From: Bacillota bacterium
GTDB lineage: Bacteria > Bacillota > Clostridia > Acetivibrionales > JAFADI01
DNA length: 46,701 nucleotides
Assembly (NCBI GenBank): GCA_023424965.1
Contig: JAFADI010000086.1
Span: 1 to 46,701, forward strand
Reading direction: 5' to 3'
Shown here: positions 25,976 to 34,252 of the stretch, piece after piece
How positions within the stretch are numbered: the first letter of the stretch is position 1
Layout: each line of letters opens with the position of its first letter
Notes under the pieces: generated by a model
Told to the model about the DNA's origin: nothing
Database searches by the model: none
Seen by the model: the letters and a program-made list of their open reading frames with translations, nothing else
Program-made: the position numbers and the translations under genes

Positions 25976-26941
25976 TTGAAAGTAAACGCACTATGGATCA
26001 AAGAAATAGGGAAAATCGAGACAAGGACAACGGAAATCTCCGATGAACCGCTCTATGATGAGGTTCAGGTGGAAATAAAGGCCTGCGGCATATGCGCCTG
26101 GGATGCAGCTATTTTTAAAGGAATCAGCAATCCTGAACCTTTTCCGTTCATGCACGGCCATGAAGGAATCGGGTATGTCCTCAAAAAAGGTGCCGGAGTT
26201 AAAGATATTGAGATTGGCGATCTGGTTATGTGTACTGAAGATGCGCCTCAGATGATTCAGATTCAAAATATTAAGCGTGCTGCAGTCACACCTATCCGCA
26301 CAAAGGTTGAAGACAAAGACATCCCGCTGTGGGTAGGGGAGCCAATTGTATGTGTTGTCAATTCCCTGGCCAACATGGCCCTTAAACCGGGTGCAACCAC
26401 CGTACTGGTCGGCTCCGGATATATGGGGCTGCTGAATATCCAAGCTCTGGCGAAAACGCTCATTGGACCTTTGGTTGCCTTTGACATCGATTCCAGGCGT
26501 CTGGAACTGGCAAAGAAATACGGGGCCAATGAGACCTACATCACCGGAAGTCCGGAAGCGGCACAGGCAATACAGCGGATCAAGGCTGAGGGTGGTGCCG
26601 AGCTTGTCATCGAATGCTCCGGCTCGGAAGGCGGTTTGAACCTGGCCAATGAACTGATGGCACAGAGCGGAACCTTGAACTTGTTTGCCTGGCATAGGGC
26701 CAGCCGTACAATCAATATGACGCCATGGCACCAGAGAGGCTATCGGGTTTATAATACGGCCCCAAATTTTGACCGCCATTTCCGTGACCATGTAAAAGAA
26801 ACGGAAATCTTGATGCGCAAAGGTGTGTTTGACCAGAAGCACCTCATTACCCATGTCGGCAATTATCAAAAGGCCCAGGAAATCATGGACATCGCCTCCT
26901 CTAAAACAGAAGGGTATATCAAGGGAGTCATAACCTTCTGA
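25976..26941 (+). CDS. Zinc-type MDR dehydrogenase (sorbitol/threonine dehydrogenase-like)
   Basis: NAD(P)-dependent alcohol/polyol dehydrogenase of 321 residues. The catalytic zinc site shows ACGICAWD (Cys39 region) and MHGHEGIGYV. The Rossmann part shows VLVGSGYMGLLNIQ and an acidic strand end in VAFDIDSRR. The four-Cys structural zinc loop is absent and the protein is 20-30 residues shorter than classical members. The start is TTG with GGGAGG at a normal distance. It probably oxidises a sugar or polyol hydroxyl group. It is the first gene of a run continuing with the Gfo/Idh/MocA gene (44 bp gap) and AlsBAC-like importer, all behind the LacI operator. Confidence 0.87.
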   Translation: MKVNALWIKEIGKIETRTTEISDEPLYDEVQVEIKACGICAWDAAIFKGISNPEPFPFMHGHEGIGYVLKKGAGVKDIEIGDLVMCTEDAPQMIQIQNIKRAAVTPIRTKVEDKDIPLWVGEPIVCVVNSLANMALKPGATTVLVGSGYMGLLNIQALAKTLIGPLVAFDIDSRRLELAKKYGANETYITGSPEAAQAIQRIKAEGGAELVIECSGSEGGLNLANELMAQSGTLNLFAWHRASRTINMTPWHQRGYRVYNTAPNFDRHFRDHVKETEILMRKGVFDQKHLITHVGNYQKAQEIMDIASSKTEGYIKGVITF

Positions 26942-26985
26942 CGGAGCTGGAAGATAAAATACAATAAAGGAAAGGAAGAAAATCT

Positions 26986-28029
26986 ATGTCAAAAATCAAT
27001 GTGGGCATTATCGGCTGTGGTGCCATATCAATTCACAGGCATGCACCCGAGTATTCTGCCAATGCCGGCTGCGAGATCGCGGGTTATTTCGATCCAGTTT
27101 CCCAGAGGGCGAAAGCTCTGTGCGACAGGTTTGGAGGCAGCGTGTATTCGTCTGTTGAGGAAATGTTAAGTGACGAAAAAATTGATGCGGTGAGTGTCTG
27201 CACTTCCAATGCGACGCATGCGCCGATTTCAATCGAAGCACTTTCCAAAGGCAAACATGTGCTCTGCGAGAAACCCATGGCAATTACTTTTGAAGATTGC
27301 ACCGCCATGGGAAAAGAAGCGGAACAAGCGGGAAAAGTATTGATGGTCGGACACAATCAGCGCTTTGCTCCCGCCCATGTCAAAGCCAAGTCAATTTTGG
27401 AATCAGATGAACTGGGAAAAGTGATTACATTCCGTACCACTTTCGGACATCGCGGCCCGGAGTTCTGGAGTGCGGACAAAAGTGTAAACACCTGGTTCTT
27501 CAACAAAGGTTCCGCCTTTTTGGGGGCTGCCGCCGATCTCGGAATACATAAGCTGGACCTGATCATGTGGCTGCTGGAAGATACGGTTCAAACGGTATCG
27601 GCCTATTGCAATACATTGGACAAAAAGGATTCGGAAGGAAACCCCATCGGCGTTGACGACAACATGATATGCAACCTCAAAATGAAAAACGGTGCAATGG
27701 GCACTTTAACCGCCAGCTGGACGTACTATGGCGATGAAGACAACAGTACGGTTCTTTATTGTGAAAATGGAATCATCCGCATTTACGACAACCCTGACTA
27801 TCCCGTCGAAGTCGTCAAGAGAAACGGTGAAAGAAGCTATTACAAAGTTGGTGCCATTCAGACCAACGATGACAAAGTCCAGGCCAATTCGGGCGTCATC
27901 GATGCATTTGTTGACGCCGTTGTCAACAGGCACACTCCCGCAGTGCCCTTTGAAGATGCAATTGAAGCGATGAAAGTAATATTTGCATGCGTTGAGTCAT
28001 CCAATAAGCAGACATTTATCCGCCTGTAA
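26986..28029 (+). CDS. Gfo/Idh/MocA-family sugar oxidoreductase
   Basis: NAD(P)-dependent oxidoreductase of 347 residues. The N-terminal Rossmann fold starts VGIIGCGAIS; the EKP motif is in HVLCEKPMAI with the conserved Lys; the C-terminal alpha/beta domain has DLGIHKLDLIMWLL with the likely catalytic His. Members act on sugars, inositols or their phosphates, and often cooperate with a second dehydrogenase to make and use keto-sugars. Good AAGGAAGAA ribosome site. Substrate cannot be told from sequence. Operon with the dehydrogenase and, about 100 bp later, the AlsB-like gene. Confidence 0.92.
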   Translation: MSKINVGIIGCGAISIHRHAPEYSANAGCEIAGYFDPVSQRAKALCDRFGGSVYSSVEEMLSDEKIDAVSVCTSNATHAPISIEALSKGKHVLCEKPMAITFEDCTAMGKEAEQAGKVLMVGHNQRFAPAHVKAKSILESDELGKVITFRTTFGHRGPEFWSADKSVNTWFFNKGSAFLGAAADLGIHKLDLIMWLLEDTVQTVSAYCNTLDKKDSEGNPIGVDDNMICNLKMKNGAMGTLTASWTYYGDEDNSTVLYCENGIIRIYDNPDYPVEVVKRNGERSYYKVGAIQTNDDKVQANSGVIDAFVDAVVNRHTPAVPFEDAIEAMKVIFACVESSNKQTFIRL

Positions 28030-28132
28030 TAAATGAGATTGTTGCCAGGAAGATATTCCCCAGCGGTAGTTACCAGTATTGGATACTGGATAGTTACAAA
28101 ATATAACAAATATTTTGAGGAGGAATTGAATT

Positions 28133-29149
28133 ATGAAGAAGTTCAAACTCGTGCTCTCTATCCTGACAGTGTGTGCTTTGGTAGTAAGCCTGATGGCCGG
28201 ATGCGGCCAGTCCGGAGAGGCACCGAAGGCGGAAACTGCACCGCCCAAAACCGATACTTCCCCGGCTAAGACAGAGGATGCAAAGGAAATCAAAGTGGCA
28301 ATGGTTTTAAAAACCCTCGCAAATCCTTTCTGGGTTGCAATGAAGGAAGGGATTGAGAAGGAAGCTAAAGCCAAGAATGTCAGCGTAGATATTCTTGCCG
28401 TTGATTCGGAAGATGATGTACAGGGCCAATTGAAAAAATTTGAAGATGCATTGTATCAAAACACATATAGTGCCATTGGATTTGCACCCATTTCTCCGGT
28501 CAATCTCATCCCTGCGATCGCTCAAGCCAATAAGGCAGGAATTCCCGTAGTAAATATCGATGAAAAAGTTGATATGCAGGAACTTAAAAACGCGGACGGC
28601 AAGATACTGGCATTTGTAACAACCGACAATGTAAAAGTCGGTGAAAAGGGCGCAAAATGCCTGGTTGATAAAATAGGCGGTGAAGGTGAAGTTGCCATTA
28701 TTGAAGGAAAAGCGGGTGCGGCTTCCGGTGAAAACAGAAGGGATGGCGCCAAAGGATACTTTACTTCACAGGCGAAAATCAAATTGGTTGCAAGCCAGCC
28801 GGCAGACTGGGATAGAATCAAAGCCCTCGACGTAGCGACCAACATAATGCAAAAGTACCCCAATATAAAAGGCTTCTACTGCGCAAATGACACAATGGCT
28901 CTGGGGGTAGTACAGGCCGTACAAAACGCAAACAAGGCCGATAAGGTATTTGTAGTCGGGACCGACGGAGTTCCCGAAGCTGTTAAGGCTGTTGAGGATG
29001 GCTCTCTGCTGGCAACGGTGGCACAGGACCCTGCACAGGTCGGTTCAACCGCTTTAAACATATTGATTGATGCGGTAAAGAATAACAAAAAAGCACCGGA
29101 TGGAGATCCTGAAACGGTAGCGGTAGATTCGAAGTTGATAACGAAATAA
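28133..29149 (+). CDS. alsB: AlsB-like sugar-binding lipoprotein
   Basis: Binding protein of 338 residues with lipobox LMAGC (Cys24) and a Glu/Pro/Lys-rich linker. The mature part matches what I recall of E. coli D-allose-binding AlsB strikingly: VLKTLANPFWVAMKEGIE, FAPISPVNL, VNIDEKVDM, FVTTDNVKVGEKGA, EVAIIEGKAGAASGE, SQPADWDRIKALDVATN, YCANDTMALGV and VVGTDGVPEA. D-allose or a related hexose or ribose-type sugar is therefore the likely ligand. The start has GAGGAGGAATTG. The gene leads the importer 2 cassette, followed by a hairpin, ATPase and permease. Confidence 0.85.
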   Translation: MKKFKLVLSILTVCALVVSLMAGCGQSGEAPKAETAPPKTDTSPAKTEDAKEIKVAMVLKTLANPFWVAMKEGIEKEAKAKNVSVDILAVDSEDDVQGQLKKFEDALYQNTYSAIGFAPISPVNLIPAIAQANKAGIPVVNIDEKVDMQELKNADGKILAFVTTDNVKVGEKGAKCLVDKIGGEGEVAIIEGKAGAASGENRRDGAKGYFTSQAKIKLVASQPADWDRIKALDVATNIMQKYPNIKGFYCANDTMALGVVQAVQNANKADKVFVVGTDGVPEAVKAVEDGSLLATVAQDPAQVGSTALNILIDAVKNNKKAPDGDPETVAVDSKLITK

Positions 29150-29184
29150 TATAAGAAGCCGAACCCCCATACATACAAATAAGA

Positions 29185-29223
29185 CCCGTTAAGGGCGGGG
29201 CCCTTCGTTCCGTCTTTAGCGGG
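29185..29223 (+). terminator. Hairpin between alsB-like and alsA-like genes
   Basis: An outer stem CCCGTTAAG (from 29185) pairs with CTTTAGCGGG (to about 29223), and a competing inner stem AAGGGC (29191-29196) pairs with GCCCTT (29200-29205). No U-run follows, so mRNA protection or partial attenuation is likelier than full termination. Confidence 0.65.
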
Positions 29224-29242
29224 AATTAAAAGAGGTTATGAG

Positions 29243-30769
29243 ATGAAGCATTTAGTCGAAATGAAGAATATTTGCAAAAGGTTTCCGGGAGTAATTGCGC
29301 TCGATGGAATAAACTTCAGCCTTATTCCCGGGGAAGTACATATCCTTCTGGGAGAAAACGGAGCAGGAAAATCAACTTTGATGAAGATATTGAGCGGGGT
29401 CTATGAGCCTTCTGAGGGGAAGATCGTTCTTGGAGACAGGGAATACGGCAGATTGACGCCCAAAGAATCCTCCGATAATGGAATAAGCATTATTTATCAG
29501 GAATTGAGCCTGATTAACGAACTGTCTATTTGTGAAAACATCTTTGTCGGCAAGCTGCCGACCAAAAAAGTTCTGGGGTTGGAAACCGTGGATTATAAGA
29601 AAGCCAATCAAAAGACCGTGGAGCTTTTGAACCGGGTGGGGCTGAAAAGAAGTCCTTCAACCTATGTGAAAGAGCTTTCCATCTCTGAAAAGCAGCAGGT
29701 TGAAATTGCAAAATCTCTTGCGTCGGATTCCAAAATCATTATTATGGACGAGCCAACGTCGTCACTGACTACCGATGAGACGGATAATTTGTTCCGGATT
29801 ATCGGACAGCTGAAAAGCGAAGGAGTGGGAATTGTCTATATATCTCACAAGCTTAAGGAAATAAAGCAAATTGGTGATCGGGTTACGGTTTTAAAAGATG
29901 GAAAGTATGTGGGGACAAAAAATGTAAGTGAAGTTGAAATTGATGATCTGGTAACAATGATGGTTGGGCGGGAACTAAAAGCAAAATATCAGAATTCTGT
30001 TCATGAGCATCACGGTTCCAATGAAATTATATTTAAAGTCGATAAACTTACCAGGAAAGATAAAAAGATTGAAAACGTCAGCTTTGAGTTATATAAAGGG
30101 GAAATACTCGGATTTGCAGGACTGGTGGGGTCCGGACGTACAGAACTTATGAATGCCATCTTCCGGGCGGAAGAAGTTGCTTCAGGGGATATGTACCTTT
30201 TTGGTGAAAAACTTGACATCAAAAGCCCTTACCAGGCCGTAAAGAGAGGCATCGCACTGCTTACCGAAAATCGAAGGGAGCTGGGCTTCTTTCATAATTT
30301 CGATATTTTAAAAAATATTTCCATCGAACCGCTTATAAAGGAATCAAAGCTGGGAGGCGTATGGGGGCCCCTTAACAAAGCAAAGGAAAAAGCCCATGCA
30401 GTCAAGCAAAAAGAGGCATTAAGCATCAAGTGTTCTTCCATCAATCAGAACATCGTCGACCTGTCAGGCGGCAACCAGCAGAAGGTAATTGTCGGCAAGT
30501 GGCTTGCGGCAGACCAGAACCTTATTATCTTCGATGAACCGACCAAAGGAATCGATATCGGTGCTAAAAGTGAGATTTACAGCATTATGAGAGAGTTGGC
30601 GGATAGGGGTAAAGCAATCATGATGGTGTCCTCCGAACTTCCCGAGCTGCTGGCCGTATGTGACAGGATTGTGGTGTTCAGGGAAGGGAAGATGAGGGCT
30701 GTCCTGAGGATTGAAGAAGCCACGGAAGAGAATATAATCAAGTTTGCCACTTCAGATAACAAGGAGTAA
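29243..30769 (+). CDS. alsA: AlsA-like sugar ABC ATPase
   Basis: Double ATPase of 508 residues for importer 2. The N-half has GENGAGKST and IIIMDEPTSSL; the C-half has GLVGSGRTE, LSGGNQQKV and LIIFDEPTKGIDIGAK. Family length is normal. The start has AGAGG before ATG, and it ends five bases before the permease start. The symbol follows from the AlsB-like partner; the sequence alone would only say RbsA/AlsA type. Confidence 0.85.
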   Translation: MKHLVEMKNICKRFPGVIALDGINFSLIPGEVHILLGENGAGKSTLMKILSGVYEPSEGKIVLGDREYGRLTPKESSDNGISIIYQELSLINELSICENIFVGKLPTKKVLGLETVDYKKANQKTVELLNRVGLKRSPSTYVKELSISEKQQVEIAKSLASDSKIIIMDEPTSSLTTDETDNLFRIIGQLKSEGVGIVYISHKLKEIKQIGDRVTVLKDGKYVGTKNVSEVEIDDLVTMMVGRELKAKYQNSVHEHHGSNEIIFKVDKLTRKDKKIENVSFELYKGEILGFAGLVGSGRTELMNAIFRAEEVASGDMYLFGEKLDIKSPYQAVKRGIALLTENRRELGFFHNFDILKNISIEPLIKESKLGGVWGPLNKAKEKAHAVKQKEALSIKCSSINQNIVDLSGGNQQKVIVGKWLAADQNLIIFDEPTKGIDIGAKSEIYSIMRELADRGKAIMMVSSELPELLAVCDRIVVFREGKMRAVLRIEEATEENIIKFATSDNKE

Positions 30770-30773
30770 AGCC

Positions 30774-31718
30774 ATGAAGAATAATTTTAGTTTATACTGG
30801 CAGAAATACGGAACCTTCGGAATACTGATCATTATCGTTGCGTTACTTGGAGTCCTTTCACCAAAACACTTTTTGACCTCTCAGAACCTTATCCAGGTAT
30901 GCCTGCAAAGCTCCATTACGATTCTCATTGCCTGCGGCGAGTTCTTTACCATTTTGATAGCAGGGATTGACCTCTCCATCGGTTCCGTTGTCGCAATCAC
31001 CGGAATGCTAACGGCAAAGATGATGGTAGCAGGCTTTCCCATTATAGTATCAATCCTGATTGGGGGAGTATTGGCAGGTGCACTGCTTGGGGCTGTCAAC
31101 GGGGGACTGGTGAACCTCACCGGGCTGCATCCCTTTATCATCACTTTAGGAACACAGGCCATCTTCAGGGGTCTGACACTCATTATTTCAGATGCAAGGC
31201 CGGTATTCGGCTTCTCTCAGGCTTTCAAGTCCGGGGTTGCAGGCAGGGTATTGAACATCCCCATTCCTGTAATCATTGCCTTTGTGTTTGCGGCAATCCT
31301 GTGGTTTGTGACGGCAAAGACCAAGCTGGGGCGCAATATCTATGCATTGGGCGGCAATTCCCAGGCTGCCTGGTTTTCAGGGATCAACATCAAGCTGCAT
31401 ACGCTGATTGTCTTTATCATATCCGGTATCGCGGCAGGCATCGCAGGGGTAGTAATGACTGCCAGGCTGGGGGCTGCAGAACCTTTGGCAGGTGTGGGCT
31501 TTGAAACCTATGCCATTGCATCGGCCATCATCGGGGGAACCAGCTTTTTTGGAGGTAAAGGAAGTATCTTTGGGGTCGTAATGGGAGGCCTTGTCATCGG
31601 GGTAATCAGCAATGGCCTCAACATCCTCAATGTAACAACCTATTACCAGCAGATCGTCATGGGCGGATTGATCATAGCCGCAGTTACGCTGGATAAGATA
31701 TTCAGCGCGAAGAGGTAA
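30774..31718 (+). CDS. alsC: AlsC-like sugar ABC permease
   Basis: 314-residue BPD_transp_2 membrane protein with about ten helices. It has ACGEFFTILIAGIDLSIGS, IYALGGNSQAAWFSGI and AIIGGTSFFGGKGSIFG. The ATG at 30774, after AAGGAG, is preferred to an in-frame start ten codons upstream that overlaps the ATPase gene. Last gene of the importer 2 operon; terminator at 31806. No ROK kinase follows on this strand, but one is encoded in the convergent operon at 33271. Confidence 0.88.
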   Translation: MKNNFSLYWQKYGTFGILIIIVALLGVLSPKHFLTSQNLIQVCLQSSITILIACGEFFTILIAGIDLSIGSVVAITGMLTAKMMVAGFPIIVSILIGGVLAGALLGAVNGGLVNLTGLHPFIITLGTQAIFRGLTLIISDARPVFGFSQAFKSGVAGRVLNIPIPVIIAFVFAAILWFVTAKTKLGRNIYALGGNSQAAWFSGINIKLHTLIVFIISGIAAGIAGVVMTARLGAAEPLAGVGFETYAIASAIIGGTSFFGGKGSIFGVVMGGLVIGVISNGLNILNVTTYYQQIVMGGLIIAAVTLDKIFSAKR

Positions 31719-31805
31719 AGAAGCAGATTTTAGAAAGTTTGTATATGAAACCAGGCTGGATAAGGATGCGCGCAATGCATTGGGTTTATTAATAAACGGC
31801 TGCAG

Positions 31806-31858
31806 AAAAATACCGGCGCTGAAGGGAGAAGGCAAAACCCCTTCGGGCCGGTATTTTT
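31806..31858 (+). terminator. Bidirectional terminator between importer 2 and the VOC gene
   Basis: AAAAATACCGGC (31806-31817) pairs with GCCGGTATTTTT (31847-31858), with an additional GAAGGG/CCCTTC arm inside. A-run and T-run on either side suit both convergent operons. Confidence 0.9.
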
Positions 31859-31872
31859 ATTGAGCGGCAGTT

Positions 31873-32286
31873 TTACCAGTGTCCTTTCACCTGGGGAGAA
31901 GCGGGCGAGAACTGCATGAACTCGATCCGGTTTCCGTCGGGATCCCTGGCCCAGCACTGGTAATTAAGGTCTCTTCCCAGTTTGGGCTCCACATCCAGTG
32001 GTATGCCGTTCTCTCTTAATTTTTCTGCAAGTTCATGAATGTCCCCCACCTCCAGGCAGAGGTGGGAGAAACCCACGTTGGCCGGCCGGTAGGAATACTC
32101 GTGGACTCCGCCGAGCATGAGCTCAAGATACTGGCCCTCTGCCACCCTGACATTGTAAATCCAGGGCTTGCCGTCTTTATCCTTCATTTCAAAAGCCATT
32201 TCCAGGCCAAGGATATCACAGTAAAAATGAAGGGATTTTTCGATATCCTTTACGTTGAATGCGATGTGAGCAACACTGCGGATCAT
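31873..32286 (-). CDS. VOC-superfamily (glyoxalase-like) protein
   Basis: 137-residue vicinal-oxygen-chelate fold protein with two beta-alpha-beta-beta-beta modules: VAHIAFNVKDIEKSLHFY at the start, LELMLGG, VGFSHLCLEVGDI and DPDGNRIEFMQFSP at the end. Metal ligand candidates are His8 region, Glu in LELML, His in SHLCLEV and Glu in RIEFMQ. It could be an epimerase, lyase or isomerase on a small oxo-compound. The ATG at 32286 has AAGGAGG upstream and gives the usual family start; a longer frame upstream is not needed. It ends the minus-strand cluster, 143 bp after the AroE-like gene, and that gap has a possible TATAAT of its own. Confidence 0.87.
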   Translation of the reverse strand: MIRSVAHIAFNVKDIEKSLHFYCDILGLEMAFEMKDKDGKPWIYNVRVAEGQYLELMLGGVHEYSYRPANVGFSHLCLEVGDIHELAEKLRENGIPLDVEPKLGRDLNYQCWARDPDGNRIEFMQFSPASPQVKGHW

Positions 32287-32429
32287 GGATGACCTCCTTG
32301 ACAAATTATATTTGGGTACAGCAAACAGCACCTGACGCCGTGAGCGGCAAAAGAGTTTATTCAGACGATTTAAATAAAAAAAGTGAGAGAAAAGAGAGAG
32401 GTGCTTTGGAATACGGTGTTACCGGTATA

Positions 32430-33248
32430 TTACGCTGCGCTTTCCTTTACCTTGTCCAGCATGGCTTTTTCCATCACTTCAAAGGGGGCCTTCACGCCGG
32501 TATACAGCTCAAACTGGAAGCAGGCCTGGTGGATCAGCATCCGGTAGCCGGGAATAGCGGTGCAGCCAAGGCTTGCGGCAATTTTTGCGAAGGTGGTCTG
32601 GAGGGGCATAAATACAACATCCAGCACGGTTTTGTTCTCCCGCATCTGTTCGGCTGTCAGGATGGATGCCTCGGTCTTGAAACCGACGGAGGTGGCGTTG
32701 ATCAATATGTCGTAATCCACACTCCGGTTGAAATCAGCGGGAGCACCTGCATATTGGACGCCGAAATAGCTGCATACCTCCCTGCCCATAGCTTCCTCGA
32801 TGTTATAGACCAGAATATTATCGGTATATTTTTTCAAAGCGTAGATAATTGCCCTGCCGGCTCCTCCGGCGCCGATGACGGCAACTCTTTTGCCGCGGAT
32901 ATCGCCGGTTTCCTCCAGACACTTGACGGCTCCCGTCCAGTCGGTGTTATAGCCCTTGAGAATACCGTCGTCGTTCACAACGGTGTTTACCGCACCAATG
33001 ACTTTTGCGGATTCGTCCAGTTCATCCAGGTATTGAATGACTTCCTGCTTATAGGGCATTGTAACGCCAAGACCTCTGATTCCCAGGGCTCTGACTCCCT
33101 TGATGGTATCCTCCAGATTGCCCGGCTGGAAGGAAACATAAGAATAATTCAGGCCCAGGGCTTTGTAGGCGGCGTTGTGCATCAGCACTCCGTTGCCGCC
33201 GATGCTTCCGGCAATTGACCCGCACAATACGGGGAATGATTTTGCCAT
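32430..33248 (-). CDS. Shikimate-dehydrogenase-like oxidoreductase, atypical substrate site
   Basis: 272 residues with the two-domain AroE fold: GVTMPYKQEV with the catalytic Lys, NTVVND, GYNTDWTGAV with the catalytic Asp, the nucleotide loop GAGGAGRAI, and NATSVGF. In true shikimate dehydrogenase the N-terminal HSKSP motif holds the substrate carboxylate; here it is replaced by GSIGGNG, so both binding serines of SxS are lost or moved. Together with its place in a sugar operon next to ROK kinase and DeoR genes, this suggests a cyclic polyol or sugar-derived keto-acid substrate, not aromatic biosynthesis. The gene starts 22 bp after the kinase stop, with an AGGAGG site. Confidence 0.85.
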   Translation of the reverse strand: MAKSFPVLCGSIAGSIGGNGVLMHNAAYKALGLNYSYVSFQPGNLEDTIKGVRALGIRGLGVTMPYKQEVIQYLDELDESAKVIGAVNTVVNDDGILKGYNTDWTGAVKCLEETGDIRGKRVAVIGAGGAGRAIIYALKKYTDNILVYNIEEAMGREVCSYFGVQYAGAPADFNRSVDYDILINATSVGFKTEASILTAEQMRENKTVLDVVFMPLQTTFAKIAASLGCTAIPGYRMLIHQACFQFELYTGVKAPFEVMEKAMLDKVKESAA

Positions 33249-33270
33249 GATAATTGGTCCTCCTGATATT

Positions 33271-34230
33271 TTATTTTGGTATAACCAGGGTTGCGGCGCC
33301 TATGATACCCACATCGTCGCCCAGCATGGCGGAAACGATATTTACGGGATAGGCGGAAGAGATTTTTGAAAGGCTTTTGAACTTCTCATTGAACCTGTCG
33401 AAAAGGGGTTTGCCGAATTTGGAAACGCCTCCTCCGACGACAAAATGATTGATGTTGAAGATCTGGTAAAGATTCGCAAACATGACTCCCAGCAGGTCTC
33501 CGGTGCGGTTGATGACGTCGATGGCAAGCTGATCCCCCGCTTTAGCGGCATCCTCGATGTGCTTGCAGGTCAGCTCATCCAGATTTTCCACCATGCATGA
33601 CAGGGTGCTGCAGCAGCCTTCTTCCTTTAATTTTTCTTTCGTATACTTGATGATCTTGGGGCCGGAGGCGAGGGACATGATGCAGCCCTTGTTACCGCAG
33701 CCGCACAGGTAACCGTCGTCACTGATAATCATATGCCCGAATTCCCCGGCGGCCCCATAGCTCCCCCGGAATATGGAATTGTTGAGGATGATGCCTCCGC
33801 CGATCCCCGTGCTCACAGTGACATACAGCATGTGCCTTGTACCCTTGCCGGCGCCGAAAAGATGTTCCGCGATGGCTGCCACATTTGCGTCATTGTCAAT
33901 TTCTACCGCGGTGCCAAGCTTTTCGGAGAGCAGCTTTTTCACGGGAACATTGTCCCATTTTGGAAGACTGGAGGTGGTAATGACAAAGCCCCTGTCAAAA
34001 TCGATGTGGGAGGGGAATGCGGCTCCCACGCCCATAAGGTCCTGCCTTCCAAGGGAATTGTTTGCCAATAGGGTGTCAATGTGGGCACACATTTCATCAA
34101 GCATGGCATCCGGTTCCAGTTCGGGGTTGGTTTTTGCCTTGAACCTGCCCCGCAGGTTGCAATCCCCGTCGAATAGTCCGTATGCCAGCTTTGTTCCGCC
34201 CACATCGATACCAATGTAGTATTTTCCCAT
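33271..34230 (-). CDS. ROK-family sugar kinase
   Basis: Cytoplasmic hexose kinase of 319 residues. ATP motif GIDVGGTKLAYG, catalytic Asp in IDNDANVAAIAEH, STGIGGGII and the zinc-binding CGCGNKGC are present. The Glu that normally follows the last Cys by one or two residues in ROK proteins is Met (GCIMSLASG), a possible specificity change. The ATG at 34230 is chosen because AGGGG stands at proper distance; another ATG three codons upstream is too close to it. D-allose kinase AlsK also belongs to ROK, so it may phosphorylate the sugar from importer 2 or 3 (inference). Operon: 22 bp after DeoR, 22 bp before the AroE-like gene. Confidence 0.9.
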   Translation of the reverse strand: MGKYYIGIDVGGTKLAYGLFDGDCNLRGRFKAKTNPELEPDAMLDEMCAHIDTLLANNSLGRQDLMGVGAAFPSHIDFDRGFVITTSSLPKWDNVPVKKLLSEKLGTAVEIDNDANVAAIAEHLFGAGKGTRHMLYVTVSTGIGGGIILNNSIFRGSYGAAGEFGHMIISDDGYLCGCGNKGCIMSLASGPKIIKYTKEKLKEEGCCSTLSCMVENLDELTCKHIEDAAKAGDQLAIDVINRTGDLLGVMFANLYQIFNINHFVVGGGVSKFGKPLFDRFNEKFKSLSKISSAYPVNIVSAMLGDDVGIIGAATLVIPK

Positions 34231-34252
34231 CACTTCCATCCCCTTTCATGAA

